Below are positions 43,099-54,071 of a DNA stretch of 64,000 bases, one piece after another (positions within the stretch are counted from its first letter, which is position 1; each line of letters begins with the position of its first letter). Source of the DNA: Falciphora oryzae (taxonomy: Eukaryota; Ascomycota; Sordariomycetes; Magnaporthales; Magnaporthaceae). The position numbers and the translations under genes are program-made. Location: the NCBI GenBank assembly GCA_000733355.1, contig JNVV01000016.1, forward strand, positions 1 through 64,000. The letters run 5' to 3'. The notes beneath the pieces are model-generated. The model ran no database searches. It saw only the letters and a list, made by a program, of their open reading frames with translations, and had not been told where the DNA came from.

Positions 43099-44567
43099 AT
43101 GTCACGGTTCCTCCAGACCCTCAAGGCCCCCAACGGGAGGACCATCCAGCTAGAGACGGGCCTCTTCATCAACAACGAGTTCGTGCCCGGCCGCGCCGAC
43201 CCCATCGCCTCCGTCAACCCCGCCGACGAGTCGACCATCTGCACCGTCCAGGCCGCGCGCGCCGCCCTGGGCAACCCAGACTGAAGCAGGATGACCCCTC
43301 CAAACGCGGCGCCCTCATCTTCAGGTTCGCCGACCTGATCGAGGCCAACAAGGAGGACCTCGCCACGCTCGAGGCGTGGGACAACGGCAAGCCCTACCAG
43401 GTCTCGCTGACCGAGGACATCGAGGAGACCCTCGGCGTGCTGAGATATTATGCCGGCTGGGCCGACAAGGTCTACGGCCAGACCATGAACAAAGCTGGCG
43501 GCTACAAGCTTGGCTACACCCTGCGCGAGCCCATTGGAGTTTGCGGGCAGATCATCCCCTGGAACTACCCCATGGGCATGGCTTCGTGGAAGCTCGGCCC
43601 CGCCCTCGCATGCGGCAACGCCGTCGTCCTCAAAGCCACCGAACAAACCCCGCTTTCTGCCCTGTACCTGGCGAAACTGTCCGTCGAGGCCGGCTTCCCG
43701 CCGGGTGTTATCAACACTATCAACGGGCTTGGTTCCGTAGCCGGCGCCGCCTTGTGCTCACACCCCAACGTTGACAAGATCGCGTTTACGGGCAGTACGC
43801 AAACAGGAAAAGTTATCATGAAGATGGCCAGCGAGACGCTCAAGGATATTTCCATCGAAACGGGCGGCAAATCCCCTTTGGTCGTCTTCCCGGACGCCAA
43901 CATGGACCAGGCTAGCAAATGGGCCAATTACGGTCTCATGGGCAACCAGGGCCAAATCTGCACGGCCACGTCCCGCCTCATCGTCCACAGGAGCGTGCAC
44001 GACGATTTTGTTGCCCGCCTGACGGCCTTTATCAAGGAGACCAATGTGGTCGGTGACCCCTTCAACGACGAGACCTTCCAAGGCCCTCAGGTGACGCGGG
44101 GGCAGTACGAGCGCGTCTTGGGGTTCGTCGAGCGGGCCAAGCAGCAAGGCGCGACGGCGGTGCTAGGAGGCAAGGCCCTTGAGAACAAGCCCAACGGCAA
44201 GGGCTTCTTCATCGAGCCCACCGTCTTCACCAACGTCACGCGCGATATGGAGCTGTTCCAGGAGGAGGTCTTCGGCCCCGTGGCCGCCGTGACCATTTTC
44301 GATACGGAGGAGGCCGTTGCGCTCGCCAACGACAGCAAGTACGGCCTGGGCGCCGCCGTCTTTACCCAGAGCATCCAGCTGGGCCACAGGATGGCGTCGG
44401 CGCTGGAGTCTAGCCAGGTTTGGATCAACAGCAGCAACGACTCGGACGCTACCATGCCCTTTGGCGGCGTGAAGCAGAGCGGCATCGGCCACGAGTTGGG
44501 CGAGAAGGGCCTGGATGCTTACAGCTCCGTCAAGGCCGTGCACGTCAACCTGAGCTTTAAAGTGTAG
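43099..44567 (+). pseudogene. Aldehyde dehydrogenase with 1-bp frameshift
   Basis: NAD(P)-dependent oxidation of aldehydes to acids. The ATG at 43099 opens a normal N-terminus (NGRTIQLETGLFINNEFV). At 43283 the expected Trp codon TGG followed by AAG reads TGA-AG, so one G is missing. The coding sense then continues in another frame as DDPSKRGALIFRFADLIE, with no in-frame break to 44567. Downstream motifs are intact: CGQIIPWNYPMGM, AFTGSTQTGK, catalytic Glu in IETGGKSP, catalytic Cys in NQGQICTATSR, and EEVFGPV. Roughly ten residues usual before RAARAALG also appear to be missing (TVQAARAALG), an in-frame loss. The remainder is so well preserved that inactivation is recent or the lesion is an assembly error. 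Confidence 0.82.
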
Positions 44568-44609
44568 ATTAGCGCGCGACCTAGTAAAAAGCTTGACGAC
44601 GTGACCTGA

Positions 44610-45118
44610 TCATATGAGTGGAATGGCCAGCCGCATGTCCCGGCAGACGAGTTCGAGGCTGATAAAGCTGGGTAGGTAGGCCGAGGGGCGCTCCCAGAAG
44701 CGCTCCAGAGCCCTCGCCAGGTGAAACGCTTGGTTCATGGAGAAGAGGTCGGCCATGCACCGTAAAAGGCTCAACGCCTCAGCCCGCCGGCTGGTGGGTG
44801 CATGAAGGCACTCGCAGCCGACGACGGCGATGGGCCACATCAGGGCCGTGGCGATGGCGAGCCTCTGCGTCCTGGACCAGTTAAGCGTGACGCCAAGGTC
44901 GGACAGTATGTGCGAGACCAGGGCCTGGCTCTCGGCCGCGCGGTCGCCAGGCATGGGCCAGGAGGCGGCGGCGGGCAGGCCAGACGACGGAGACGCGGCG
45001 GCCATCATGGCGGGGCTGGGGGCGGCGCGGCCGGAGAGGAGCGTCGGGGTGCGGCAGTAGGCCTCGTCGTCGGCGAGCTCGGCGGCCTGGGCGATGACGT
45101 CGATGAGCGTTTCCGGGT
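44610..45118 (-). pseudogene. C-terminal fragment of a Zn2Cys6-type transcription factor
   Basis: An open minus-strand stretch resembles the end of fungal-specific transcription factors. It has ETLIDVIAQAAELADDEAY, then SRTQRLAIATALMWPIAVVGCE with the typical 'A..WPLFVAGCE'-like hydrophobic block, and RCMADLFSMNQAFHLARALE. No DNA-binding or N-terminal part is visible upstream, and the frame closes near 45120. A possible acceptor (CCTAG) lies there, so an intron followed by lost exons cannot be excluded. Confidence 0.6.
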
Positions 45119-45576
45119 AGCCTACCTAGGTACCCACCTAGTGATGGGCACTAGCAATGACGAAGGAGAGAGCAAGAGACCATGGATTGCATAGAGCGAG
45201 CCGCCACTCGAAAGGGTGGATGCTAACCAAAGGTGGTGCTATCGCGGCTGGGGGCGTCACCGACTAGACTAGGAGGAGAGTGGTGGTAGAGCTGAGAGAT
45301 AAGAGACAGGGAGACTCCAAATTGAAATGGGGGCACCGAGTGGAGCTTTTGGCTGTCCGCTGTGCTGGTACCGCGGGTCGGGTGGATTGCGGGGTACTGT
45401 CTAGGCGGTCACTCACCAAGCTCAGGGGTGCCTGCTCCTCCAATATCACCGTCGCTCCCGCCGTCCACCAGCCCTCGGCGCAATCGCCGCCCGTGCATCG
45501 GGACACGAGGGCCGAGGCCTGCAAGCTATGTTGGGCACCTGGCCTCTCGTCCCTCCCTGCTTGGCACCAGGCAGCG
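45119..45576. other. Intergenic between two regulator relics
   Basis: No recognised frame. Confidence 0.45.
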
Positions 45577-47992
45577 ATGCCCCGAGCCTGCGATAGATGC
45601 TTTTCGCTTGTGAGTTCTTCTCATGTCCCCGACCAGAGCCAGAGCCAGCTGCTGACACGAACCCGGCCTGCAGAAGACACAATGCGACGGCTCCCTGCCG
45701 TGCGCGCGGTGCAGCCGCCTCAGCCTGCGCTGCTCCCTCAACCGCCCTGCTAGGCCCCGCGGCCGGCCAAGGAAGGCTGAGGATGCGCGGTCGCCACGGC
45801 GCCCTGCCGCTCAGAATGTCGAGCCGCGTCACGCTCGCTCCCCAAACGACCAGCTGGATGGAGCTCCGTCGGCAGCGGGCGATGAGGCTTCAGTCGCGGG
45901 GACCGACACCAGCCACACGCACTCCCTCGACACGACCGACGACACCATGGGCGGCATGAGCGACGGCGAAGGCACCACCGACGGCAACGACGACGATGAC
46001 GGCGGCCACTACGACGACAGCGGTGCCCACGCCGCAGCCATCAGCCACGCCTACCCGCCCGGCGGCCGCCAGCCATCGCTAGAGGAGTCGGGCCCGGCCC
46101 CTCCCAGGCTGGGCCTCGACGCGCGCGGCACACGCCCTGCTCAGCTGCCTCCTCCTGCAGGCCCCCAACCACGGGCCATTTTCCATCCTCGACCACCTCG
46201 GGCTCGACGCCGGCGTCGTCACCCGGTGCCCGCTTGGCGAGGCCGACGCGCGGTGCCCCCTGGAGCTGGCCCTCGTCCTTCTCGCCGCCGCCCTCGAGTT
46301 CTACCCCGCCACGCCGGCGGCGCCCGAGCCTCGGGGACCTAGCAGGGATGCCGTCATCGACGCCCTGCGCGTCGGATTCCTCAAGCGCGTCCCCGTGCTC
46401 ACCTGGAACCCGGCCCAGGTCAATTGCTACCAGCCAATGGCCCCGTCTCTCGCCGGCTACACCTGGTGCGCCAACAGCCGCCTCGAGGCCGTCACGGCGC
46501 CGTGGAACGGCATCGCCCAGTTTCTTCCCAGCTCCCTCTCGGCGCCGTCCGGCCACGCGGACCCCTCCAGCTTCCAGAGCCGGTGCGTGCCCCTGCCTCC
46601 CCTCCCCCTACAGTGAAGCTGCTCTGCTCCCTCAGCCTGCGCACTTCGTGCCATGAGCGCTCGGTGGCTGACATGCCAGAACGTAGCCTCCAACTGCTGA
46701 TACAGCATCAAAACATGTACGTACCGCCCCGCTCACTCGCTGGCTGCCCTGCCGACACATCTGACCCGCAAAGCCGATGCGTAGCGTTCTGACGCTTCTC
46801 CGAGGGCCGGGCTTGCGGCCATTGACACGTTCGCCACGCACGCGATCTCGCAGCACGAAGCAGTCCGGACACCTCCGCCAGACGAGAGCACAACCGACGG
46901 GCCCTTTGCGGCAACCCTGATTATTGGGGTTTATTCGCGCCGCTGTTCCAGTGCGTTGGGGGTTTTTTCTTCCCCTTTCTTTACGTAGCCAGCCAGCCAG
47001 CCGTCACCCCGTTCACCATGATGTAATTGCACTAGCGCCGCAATGCCATAGACTGCTCCGTCGAGCCTGCAACCTCTCTCGCCGGGATCCGGCTGAAGAC
47101 GCCAGCTCGATCCGCCTCAGCCTCGAGGACTACTACCTGTCCTTTCCAACGGACCTGCTCGAGTTCTCGACCTTGACGCACACTTATCAGGCTGAAGCCA
47201 TGATCTGGCTGCACGGCATCTTCATCGTCACATGTCCGCATCCCCGTGCTGACCCGACGAAATACTTGAGCGCACATGCTGAATGATACGAAAAAAGACG
47301 CGGGACCCGAAGCACTCTCGATCCTGACAAGCCCCGGCCTTCCCAACGACCCGGCTTTTTACTCTGCTTTTGAACACGCTCTACTGCTAGGAGAAGTACG
47401 TTTTAACCAGCTGCACCTTATTTTTTTTTATTTTTTTTTTCCAACACCAGACAAGAAGGGGCAGGGAGGGGTCGTGCGGAGACATATGGGCATGGACCAA
47501 AGAGGTCCTAACACTTTGCGGGTCTTGCCAACGCTCATGTCCCTAGACGAAGGGCTCAGGACCCTGTCGCCAGCCACGGCCCACTTGGTGCTGCTCTCAA
47601 GTGCCGTCACGACAGTCGCCACGTCGCTGTTCCACACACCTCAGGAAGAAGAGGGCAGCAGTGCCGACGAGGTCCGCGCGGACGCGCAGGCGCCAGCCGC
47701 CCTCGTGGACTGAAGCCGGTCCCACCGGCGCGCGCTGGGGGCCCTGCGCACGGCGACGGGACGCTTCGACAGCCCGCTGGTCGAGGCGTTACACGACCGC
47801 CTCCCGCACGTCGTCCCAGCCCGGGGAGCAGCAGTAGCGGCATCACCCGCCGTAGGCGAGGGCAGCAGCAGCACCGCCGGCCCGGCCCTGGCGCTGCCAC
47901 GGCTGGACGCTGAGGGAAGTGTGGGCCGGGCGGGATGCCATCCACGCCCTCTGCTCGCCGGCGACTCGGATCCGCCAGCCCGGTTGTTTTGA
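45577..47992 (+). pseudogene. Zn2Cys6 transcription factor gene, multiply frameshifted
   Basis: Exon 1 (45577-45609) encodes MPRACDRCFSL. After a 64-bp GT-AG intron, exon 2 (from 45674) gives KTQCDGSLPCARCSRLSLRC. Together they form a perfect C-X2-C-X6-C-X5-C-X2-C-X6-C binuclear zinc cluster, followed by a basic RPRGRPRK linker and an acidic Asp-rich region. The frame shifts near 46100 into LLQAPNHGPFSILDHLGLD and LKRVPVLTWNPAQVNCYQP. Further regulator-like pieces follow in other frames: RLSLEDYYLSFPTDLLEF and YQAEAMIWLHGIFIV (about 47110-47230), AFEHALLLGEV (47370), LSPATAHLVLLSSAVTTVA (47570), and an end at 47992. Several shifts mean no full-length product. The target pathway is unknown; neighbours suggest amine/amide metabolism. 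Confidence 0.75.
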
Positions 47993-48144
47993 CCTCAGCA
48001 TACAGTTCTAAGACGCAAGGTCTTTTGAAGGACAGTTTTCTGGAATTTTAAGGGAGGGAGAGTCCTGTTATCACCTCAACAAACCCCCTTGGCCTTGTTT
48101 TATGTGCGCTCTAGTGTTCCTATAAAGTGTGTGCATACAGCAAA

Positions 48145-49996
48145 TCAGCGCTGCTTGCGCAGGGCCTCCTCCACTCGTGCCAGACACGCTATAACCTTTT
48201 CCTCTGTGAATCGCTGGCCCAGGATCTGCAGACAAACTGCGCCATTGTGGTAAGCCTCCGGAGAGTCTGAATGTCACGAAAAAAAAAATTAGCATCAGCT
48301 AGAAAGAAATCAAGGAGATGGGGAGGGCCGGAAGAGAGGGGATCTACTTGCATTTTTCCCAATTCTTCCTGTCTTCCTCGGACATGGGCACGAATCCCGA
48401 GTCGGGGCCGGGCTTGGGGTCGAGGACCGGGTCGACGCGGCCGACGGGGATGGTGGCGCAGGACCAGTCGAGGACGTTTGAGATGGCCTCGTACAAGTAG
48501 TAGTCCATGGTGCCGTGCGGGGGCGCGACGTGGCCGCCGGACGGCAGGATGAGGACGTCGACGGGCCTGCCGGAAGCGGTGAGGGCGGCGGTGTCGCGCA
48601 GGCGGTCAAGGAAGTGCTTGCGGAGCTCGAGCAGGCGGCGGGCGTGGCCCAGGAGCGCGGGGGCCGACAGCGCGTCGGCGGGCTCGGGGAACGTGGTCTC
48701 GGGGTGGGCGGGCTCGGGCAGGCGGGCCAGGAGGGCGGCCGGGCCGGCGCCGCCGTCGCAGCCGAGGACGGCCATGAGGGTCTCACCCATGCGCTCGCGG
48801 CCGGTGAAGAAGGACGGGAGGTGGACGACGTCGTGGCCGGCGGCAGCGAGGCGAGCGGCCGTTTCGCGCAGGCAGCGCTCGATGGGCGGGTGGGGGCGGA
48901 CGACGCCGTCGGTGGGGACGACGCCGAAGGAGAGGACGGGGCGGGTTTTGATGTCGAGGAACGCGGCTTCATTCCAGGGCAGCGGCGCCACGGCCGGGTC
49001 CCAGGACCAGGGCTCGGTGGAGAGGACGGCACGGGTGTAGACCTCGAGGCCGTCGACGGAGCGGCACATGGGCCCGGCCACGGAGTTGACAAAGGACGGC
49101 GATGCGAAGTGGGGCGAATGGGCAGGCAGGCGGCCGTGGGAGGGGCAGAGGCCGTAGATGCCGTTGAAGTTTGCGGGCGTGCGGATGGAGCCGGCGGCGT
49201 CGGTGCCGAGGCCCAGCGGGCTGCCGCCGAGGGCGACGAGCGCGCCCTCGCCGCCCGAAGAGCCGCCGGCCGACAGGGCCGTGTTGTCTGGGCTGGTGGT
49301 GCGGCCAAAGAGGTGGTTGGCGCACTCGCCCGACATGAGGCCCTGGGGCACGTTGGTTTTGCAGTAGAGCACGGCGCCGGCGGCCTCGAGGCGGTCCAGC
49401 AGCTCGTCCGACTCGCCCTCGGCCTCGTCGGCGAGCCCGACGTAGCCGAGCGTGGTGGCGCGGCCGCGCAGGCGCATGACGTCCTTGACGCTGACGGGCA
49501 GGCCGTGCAGGGGGCCGACGGGCGCGCCAGTGCGCGCGAGGTGCTCGTCGAGGGCGCGCGCGCGCCCCACGGCGCGGTCGAAGAAGACGTCCGAGAGGGG
49601 GTTGGTGAGGTGCTGCGCGACGATGGCGCGCTTGATGAAGGCGACGGCCACGGCCTCGGCGGACCACGCGCCCTCGGCCACGCGCGCGAGGATGCGGCTC
49701 GGGACCGACTCGGTCATCTCGACCGCCAGCGCGTCGAGGTCGCCCGAGACGAGGGGCCAGCCGCGGACGTCCCTCTGGCCCGCCGGCGGCAGCCTGGGCG
49801 CATCTTTGCCGAGGAAGCGCCTGCAGCTTTGGCGGAGCTCCGCGGCGAGCTCCCGCTGCCTGCGCGCCGCGACCTGCTTCCAGAGAGGCGGGTTGTCGTC
49901 CGCCGGCGCGGCAGGGTCGGGCTGTGGCTCCGCCGCCGCGCAGCTGTCGTGCTGGTGCTGGGAGCACGGCGGCGGTGGCGACGGCGCTGCGACCAT
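48145..49996 (-). CDS. Amidase signature-family hydrolase, with GC-AG intron
   Basis: Two exons, 49996-48352 and 48266-48145, give 588 residues. It hydrolyses amide bonds to an acid and ammonia or amine; the substrate is unknown. The catalytic triad is visible: Lys in SVKDVM (about residue 171), and the Ser-cisSer region GGSSGGEGALVALGGSPLGLGTDAAGSIR (quoted in part: GGSSGGEGALVAL). The exon junction uses a GC donor (GCAAGT) with a CAG acceptor. This joins NWEKY to SPEAYHNGAV and the usual amidase ending VCLQILGQRFTEEKV. The GT six bases away (AAGTAG) would throw the end out of frame. The start at 49996 is followed by a Pro/His-rich leader, with no signal peptide. A (GGT)9 run directly precedes the ATG. 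Confidence 0.9.
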
Positions 49997-50023
49997 GGTG
50001 GTGGTGGTGGTGGTGGTGGTGGT
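49997..50023. repeat. (GGT)9 microsatellite in amidase leader
   Basis: Nine GGT units on the plus strand abut the CAT of the amidase start, so they form the last part of its 5' untranslated region. Confidence 0.95.
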
Positions 50024-50811
50024 CTTAAAAGTGCCGAGATGTATGCTTGCTTACCCATCCATACAGCTACTGGTTGAGGTTTGAGCAAAAGAAAGGCAAA
50101 GAAGAAAGAAGAAGAAAAGATTCGCAGATGGACGAGAAACGGCTCACTCTATCCACTGCAAACCGGAGCCATATCACTCCATCGTGTAAGCCAGCCTGCG
50201 GGGTCGCATGGAGCGACTCGACGATGCCTCTGCTCGGCTTCCAGTGCAGCAACGCGCACACCTTGGTGGCACGTGTGTAAGTGCGGCGTAAGCGTGGGTG
50301 GAGACAAGACCCCCGCAGCCCCCGCACGCATACTATCTCAGCCCCTATTATTGCAATATTGGAAATGCGCCGTCGGAGAATTTACGCTTCACGAGGCCAG
50401 CAAAATGCCCGTCTATGCCGTGGGAAGACTCACCCTCCTATGGAACCTAGATTGTTAGCCTAGGAATGATGCAGGAAGGGCGTTCAAATCGGGGTTGCCG
50501 TTGCAAGGCTTGCGCAAAAGGAAAAGGAAAACATTGCTTAACCCCTAGGCAGACGATCAGGCCACACCTATTCGCGCCCGATCAACCGACGGTGTCGAGT
50601 CGCGCCGAAAAAGATTACAGGCTGGTGGTGTTGACTGGCAGACTGACAGACGAAAGCATCGCCATCGGCACCAAGGAGGAGACATTCAAGTAACGGATAA
50701 ATATCGACAACGCGACAAGGGGACTCCGCCAACAGCGGAGCGGATAGACAGACACGTTCCCTGACCCGTCCCTGAGAAGAACCGAGTAAGCCAGAAAGAA
50801 TGAAATCCAAA
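50024..50811. other. Divergent promoter region, no gene
   Basis: Between the minus-strand amidase and the plus-strand oxidoreductase relic. No supported frame. Confidence 0.5.
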
Positions 50812-51962
50812 ATGGCCGCTCCCTATCCGCCGTGTCCCCTCCCCGTGCCTCGCCCGACACGGTCGTATTGGCTGAGCCAGCCCGACCGCCTCGAGAACTT
50901 CAAGTCGTGAGTGCCCTTTCAAGTCGAAGCCGCAGTGCTTTTTTGACCAACGCCGAGCCGCAGTGCAAAACACGTACCCGCCGAGGCCGACAGCGTCATT
51001 ATCGGCTCGGGCATCACCGGCGCGCTCATCGCGCAGAACCTGCAGGCCCGCGCGGCGGCCAGCTCCAGCGAGCACGCCGTCGTCATGCTCGAGGCCCGGG
51101 CCTTTTGCAGCGGCGCCTCGGGCAGGAACGGCGGCCACATCAAGCCCGACTGCTACAAGCACTTCTCGGCCTTCCAGGCCAGGTACGGCGCCGACGAGGC
51201 CGTGCGCATGTGCCGCTTCGAGCTGGACAACATGCGCGTCAGCGTCGCCTTCATCCGCGGCCTGGGGCTGGCTGACGCCTGCGACCTCGTCGAGACGCGC
51301 GCCGTCGACGTCTTTATGACCCCCGAGGCCTGGGCCGCCGCGGAAGAGTCCATCGGGGCGTACCGCGCGGCCGTCGGCGGCGGCGCGCTGCAGGATGTCA
51401 CCGTCCACCAGAAAGAGGACCTGGCCGCGCAGGGCATCCGCTTCGGGGGGGCCCTCGGCGCCGTGTCGTACCCGGCGTGCAGCCTCTGGCCCTACAAGCT
51501 CGTCGCGGGCCTAGCCAACCGCGCCGTCGAGGCCGGCATGCAGCTCTTCACCCACACGCCCGCCCTTTCGGTATCGCCCGGCGCCACTAGCAGCACCAAC
51601 AAGCGGCGCTGGCTTGTCAAAACCCCGCGCGGCACCATCCGCTGCGCCAACGTGTTCCACGCCACAAACGGCTACGTCTCGCACCTGCTCCCCGAGTTCG
51701 CCGCCAAGGTCGTGCCGCTCAAAGGCAACGTCGTCGCCCTGGCCCCGCCGCCGGCTACTCTGGCCACGGCATGGCGCGCGCCTTCCTCACAGTGCAGGCG
51801 CTGATGCAGCTGTTCGCCGGCGAGAGCCCCGACCCGCGCCTGCCGGCCGAGTACTTTAAGATTTCCGAGAGGCTCGCGCGGACCGACGGGGAGTGGGACG
51901 ACATTCTGCGGGAGAACCTCGAGGCCGCGGCTGCCGACGAGGAGCAAAAGTCTCGGCTATAA
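50812..51962 (+). pseudogene. FAD-dependent oxidoreductase (DAO family), copy 1, internal deletion
   Basis: Exon 1 (50812-50906) encodes a typical start, ending YWLSQPDRLENFK. A 57-bp GT-AG intron follows, and exon 2 starts at 50964. The FAD-binding Rossmann motif reads DSVIIGSGITGALIAQNLQ, then ARAFCSGASGRNGGHIKPD, and later RCANVFHATNGYVSHLLPE. Near 51745, after VVALAPPP, the next sense-making sequence is the C-terminal GYSGHGMARAFLTVQALMQL in another frame, ending at 51962. The middle of the catalytic domain, roughly 150 residues by comparison with the second copy, is deleted, and the junction is out of frame. Codon use and GC content are otherwise normal. Confidence 0.85.
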
Positions 51963-52366
51963 GTTTGCCGAGCAAGGGGAAGTGGCACGGACCCAAGTAG
52001 GAATAAATAAAGGGGACAGCAACTCAAGGATTTCCAAAGGAACCTTACAATAACAAAACTGCTGGTGACTCTGGCCAACGGAAACGCAAAACCACCACCC
52101 AAGTGCTTAAAGCGGCATCCAAGGCGCCCAAGCTGGGCCGCGTTGGGCAGCAACGGCGAGTAGTTTCGGAACCGGTGGCGAAGCTCGTTTTATCAACCTG
52201 GGCCTCCCCTCCTCGCACCCAAAACTTCTTCATCATTCGGGTGCCTGACTGCATCCCACGGGACGGCCTAACAGCTGCTGTTCGTCACACGCCCCTTGGT
52301 TTGTTCGCCGAAACACATGATACTTAACCCGAAAGACTCGACTGTTACCTTTTCAGCCGACACACA
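51963..52366. other. Intergenic, no gene
   Basis: No recognised frame. Confidence 0.5.
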
Positions 52367-52971
52367 ATGTATCGACCTTTAAATAGAAGCCAGAAAGAAA
52401 TTCGGGTTCTGGAGCTTCTGGAGCCCGAGCTCCAGGCGATGAAGTCTTTGCAGTCTGCCAGCTCGGCGCTATCTCACTCAACGCCGAGAACCCGCCTTCT
52501 TTCGCAGCCATGTCCTACGTCTAGGGGACCCTTCTGTCACCAGAACGATCTTGATAGACGGGATCAAACGACAAGTCACTCAAAGCCCTGCGGAAGCTCT
52601 CAGACGCCCCACGCAAGCCATCCGAGGATCCCAGATCCCCGAGGCTGACGTTCTGGTCGACTACGTCCTCCGCCACGGCGGAATCTACTCCAAAACAAGA
52701 GAGCCGATCCCGGCCGCAATGGCGCTCCTGGCGATCCTGATAACGGACCACATGGGGAGTTTCGACTGGGTAATAGGCCTCAGCCTCCTCCAGCAGTGCA
52801 TTCACGAGGATCCCACCCCGACCTGGACGAGGGCGTGGAGTACAATGTTTCACGACTACCTCGGCACCATCCCGCCGGATTTGAGCCTCAACGTTCCTGT
52901 CTCTCGGCGAGGCACGCTCTTTGAGCTGGCTCAAGCACTTTTTATATACGAACTGCTCGGTGCGACTTTCT
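52367..52971 (+). pseudogene. Third HET-domain relic, cut by assembly gap
   Basis: The start reads MYRPLNRSQKEIRVLELLEP, a standard HET protein opening. After a frame change near 52430 it reads DEVFAVCQLGAISLNAENPP and FAAMSYV, then TAG (52522-52524) where Trp is expected in the YVWGDP motif. After another shift it reads DPSVTRTILIDGIKRQVTQ. The HET core is then missing, and an open frame of unknown type continues to the gap. TGG to TAG is the change RIP makes when the other strand is hit. Confidence 0.75.
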
Positions 52972-53016
52972 NNNNNNNNNNNNNNNNNNNNNNNNNNNNN
53001 NNNNNNNNNNNNNNNN
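52972..53016. other. Assembly gap (45 N)
   Basis: Run of N inside the open frame following the HET relic. Confidence 0.99.
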
Positions 53017-53318
53017 CCAGGCGCACGGAGTGGCGATGAGCTTTGTACGCTTAACGGATACCATGTCCCCGTCCTGCTGCGGCCCGTTGGAACTCAATAC
53101 GTGTTTGTGGGGGATGCTTTGCGCTGGGGCTGATGTCTGGCCTGACGAGGGAAGCCATCGACGATGGGCGAGCAAAGCCCGAAGTCTTGGAGCTTGTATG
53201 GCAGGGTCTGTATTTTAGTTGATGCTCGGCTATTCGTAATTACCCTGGCGCCCTTCTCATCACATCTCCTTTCCAACACCAAATCGCAGCTTCAAATCCA
53301 TCAACCCCCTCTCCCACC
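53017..53318. other. Intergenic, no gene
   Basis: Between the gap and the 3' end of the AA9 gene. Nothing recognised. Confidence 0.45.
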
Positions 53319-54071
53319 TCAGCACCTCAACGGATCCGGCCCCGGCCCCTTGTAGTTGGTCGGCACCGGATAGTAGATATTCACCACCAGCCCCGGATCA
53401 TTCGCCCTATACACCCCTGGGATCGCCACCATCCTTCCCGTCGGCTCCGTCCCCGATCCCCCCGTAACCCTTATCTGCGCGCACGAGATATACAGCTGCG
53501 CCCCTCCCACCGCACTCGCACTATGCAGCGCAATATGCTCGATCCTGAGCAGATACTCCCCCGACGGGATACACCTCGGAATCTCCACATTAACAACCGT
53601 CTTCCCCTGCGCAGGCCACACCAGCCCACCCCCGCCCACACTCGGCCTATCCTGCAAAATCTTAACCCACCGACTCCCGGACCCGTCCCACGTCGCCGCC
53701 GTCCTGCCCTGAGGTACAAACCCCAGCCAGGCCGACAGCGGGCCCGGGTGGCTGATGCTTGACTTGGCCGTGTACGCCACCGTACCCCCAGCTGTGACGT
53801 TGACGGTTAGGGGGGCGGCCCGCCCGGGGGAGAGCTCGTAGCACGTCATCTGGCGCGAGTTGACGTCGGTCACGGGCCCGTTGGACTGGTAGTTTGTCGT
53901 CTGCCGGACGGCTTGCCAGTCCGCCGTGCGCTGGCTGCCGACGGCGATGTTGGGGAAGACGTCTTCAAAGGCAAAGGTCAGTCATCAGGGGCAAGCTGAA
54001 CGAGCGACTAGAAACTTACAGTGCGCCTCTGCCGCCGCGGCGAGGGCGAGTAGAAGTCCGGCCGCCTTCAT
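53319..54071 (-). CDS. AA9 lytic polysaccharide monooxygenase, no carbohydrate-binding module
   Basis: Two exons, 54071-54020 and 53962-53319 (57-bp GT-AG intron), give 231 residues. These copper enzymes cleave cellulose or hemicellulose oxidatively outside the cell. The signal peptide MKAAGLLLALAAAAEA ends directly before His17, which becomes the N-terminal copper-binding His (HYVFPNIAV). The second copper His is in SISHPGPLSAWLG (residue 89). The axial region with the Q-X-Y pattern is QLYISCAQI, and RIEHIALHSA precedes it. All expected active-site residues are present. The protein ends soon after the domain (YYPVPTNYKGPGP), so no CBM1 or linker is attached. The intron falls just after the His1 codon. 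Confidence 0.94.

Noticed and set aside
48515..50077. 520-codon plus-strand frame opposite the amidase
   Set aside because: Shadow frame: low-complexity Gly/Ala/Arg composition, and it mirrors the amidase exon exactly.
52551..53039. Intact 162-codon gene after the third HET relic
   Set aside because: It begins inside HET-domain sequence and crosses the assembly gap, so neither end is reliable.
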